Part shown: positions 63,140 through 64,000 of the stretch, piece after piece
How the letters are laid out: each line of letters starts with the position of its first letter
How positions within the stretch are numbered: position 1 is the stretch's first letter
DNA from: an uncultured Mollicutes bacterium
Lineage (GTDB): Bacteria; Bacillota_I; Bacilli_A; ML615J-28; CAG-313
Length of the DNA: 64,000 nt
Direction: 5' to 3'
Assembly (NCBI GenBank): GCA_900539265.1
Contig: UQBM01000006.1
Span: 17,949 to 81,948, forward strand
Position numbers and translations under genes: made by a program
The notes under the pieces: generated by a model
Databases searched by the model: none
What the model saw: only the letters and a program-made list of their open reading frames with translations
Told to the model about the DNA's origin: nothing

Positions 63140-63806
63140 AAAAAAGAAAAATAATAAAATTATTAAAAGTTATATATTTTAATTGCTTATTATTAGTTAA
63201 ATAATTAGATATTGAGTAATATTTCAAATGATGAAATATAATCATTAGAAGAAAATTTAAAGAATAAAAAAGTGAACAAAAGATAAGGTTATTATTTCAA
63301 ACTGAGTAATTATTACTAAAAAATATGATGGATATATAGGCAATATTAAAAACATTAGAAGATGTAAAAAACTAATTATTGTATTTTTTTCTTTTTATTA
63401 TTAATGTACTTAATAAAAATTATAAAGTATTACATTTAAAAATAAAATATATACTTTACATAGAAAAACAAAAGAAGACATAAAAAAATAAATAAAAACT
63501 AAATTAATATTAAAATATGTGATTTATTTTTTATTAATAAATTTTAATACATTTTTTCACCTTGAGGCATTTGTTTTAACAATATTTGATAAAATCATAA
63601 AAGTGAATATTATAAAATACTAAAATTGAAAGTTGTTAATTAATAAATTACAAAGATAGTTTATTAGTTTAATAGAAGAAATAGTTTACATAATTTCTTC
63701 CATTTTGTAAATAATTTATTTGCAAGTAAAAGTTTTTGATATGATAAATAAAAATTTATTTTCATTAATAAAGATAATTAAATTTTAAAAAGTAGGAAAT
63801 ATTGAT
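63140..63806. other. Gene-poor A+T-rich stretch
   Basis: No reading frame of useful length is open. A 23-codon-plus fragment near 63310-63400 (containing YDGYIGNIKNIRRCKK) could be a remnant. A hairpin (63675-63682 with 63693-63700) lies before the ogt-like fragment without a clear T tail. Confidence 0.5.
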
Positions 63807-63953
63807 ATGTATTATAAAACTAAATATAAATCAAAACTTGGTAATCTTATACTTGTTGCCTCAAAGGATTCTCTTATTGGATTATGGATTGAAGGACAAA
63901 AATATGAATTTCAAACATTAGAAAAAAAAGATGTTGTTGATAAGGTGAAATAG
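63807..63953 (+). pseudogene. ogt: 5' fragment of a methylated-DNA-cysteine methyltransferase gene
   Basis: The frame from ATG 63807 encodes 48 residues. MYYKTKYKSKLGNLILVASK and LIGLWIEGQKYEF match the N-terminal domain of Ogt/MGMT-type O6-alkylguanine repair proteins. The frame then stops at TAG 63951 without the DNA-binding and PCHR active-site part. The sequence after the stop (GTCAAGAAAAAGTAGACAC) is unlike the family and resembles an insertion-sequence end. The gene seems to be broken near 63945-63955, with the rest outside the window. AGTAGGA precedes the ATG. Confidence 0.55.
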
Positions 63954-64000
63954 TCAAGAAAAAGTAGACACAAAAAAAACATTTATATGAATCCCTGTTC
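63950..64000. mobile_element. Possible left end of an insertion sequence
   Basis: From about 63950 the sequence reads TAGTCAAGAAAAAGTAGACAC. On the other strand GTGTCTACTTTTTCTTGAC looks like an IS3-like terminal repeat. It begins where the ogt homology stops. The other end lies outside, so a matching terminal repeat and target duplication cannot be seen. Confidence 0.3.

Overview
This window looks like the chromosome of a very A+T-rich, Gram-positive-type bacterium of the low-GC Bacillota (Bacilli in the broad sense, near the Mollicutes/Erysipelotrichia-like lineages). TGA is a stop codon (the Nudix gene ends in TGA at 60608-60610) and tryptophan is TGG, so this is not the mycoplasma code. 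Promoters are mostly consensus sigma-A boxes with 17-nt spacers, often with an extended -10 (TGnTATAAT). Shine-Dalgarno sites are AGGAGG or GGTGAT. The gene order prfA, alr, prmC, tsaC, spoIIR, rpiB, atpZ/I, atpBEFHAGDC, ywzB, spoIIQ closely follows the Bacillus arrangement. I saw no tRNA, rRNA or CRISPR array and no complete mobile element. The right edge seems to cut into an insertion that interrupts an ogt-like gene.

Layout. 1-5 kb: coenzyme A disulfide reductase with a rhodanese domain, FucO-type lactaldehyde reductase, then a peroxide-stress pair (perR with a perfect palindromic operator, rubrerythrin). 5-11 kb: coaX, a possible CotO-like coat protein, malQ, an ABC exporter and udk. 11-18 kb: a cell-surface and carbohydrate cluster (amidase, epimerase, a large InlB-repeat glycoside-hydrolase-like lipoprotein, SGNH hydrolase), then an ECF S component and a ZIP transporter. 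19.6-21 kb: a spore island (CotY/CotZ-like coat protein, SspI) around a membrane-anchored EIIB-like protein without the phospho-cysteine. 21-25 kb: pepV, trmB, PfpI, patatin, HAD. 25-36 kb: the replication/translation string rpsF-ssb-rpsR, degV, gdpP fused in frame to rplI, dnaB, prfA, alr, prmC, tsaC, spoIIR.

36-46 kb: the full F1Fo ATP synthase operon (its c subunit carries a Na+-type ligand pattern), pyk, ywzB and spoIIQ. 46-57 kb: mnmM/ytqA tRNA-modification pair, yigZ, pncC, tex, acpP with a MarR/FabT-like regulator bearing a long lysine-rich tail, pepP, yihY, pdaA. 57-64 kb: rlmD, a 0.9-kb decayed region, Nudix-mutY, a secreted Ig-like protein, and another gene-poor stretch ending in the broken ogt.

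The central inference is that the organism sporulates or did so recently. Recognisable sporulation proteins occur at five or six separate loci: SspI, SpoIIR, SpoIIQ, PdaA, a CotY/CotZ-like and possibly a CotO-like protein. Four predicted forespore genes share an upstream pattern, GTATA, 17-18 nt, then [C/T/A]ATAATA, that resembles the Bacillus sigma-F/sigma-G consensus. The CotZ-like gene has a match to the mother-cell sigma-K consensus. Two sites deserve early checking: pdaA, whose best start seems to be an ATT codon, and spoIIQ, whose ribosome-binding site lies inside an inverted repeat that only read-through transcripts would contain.
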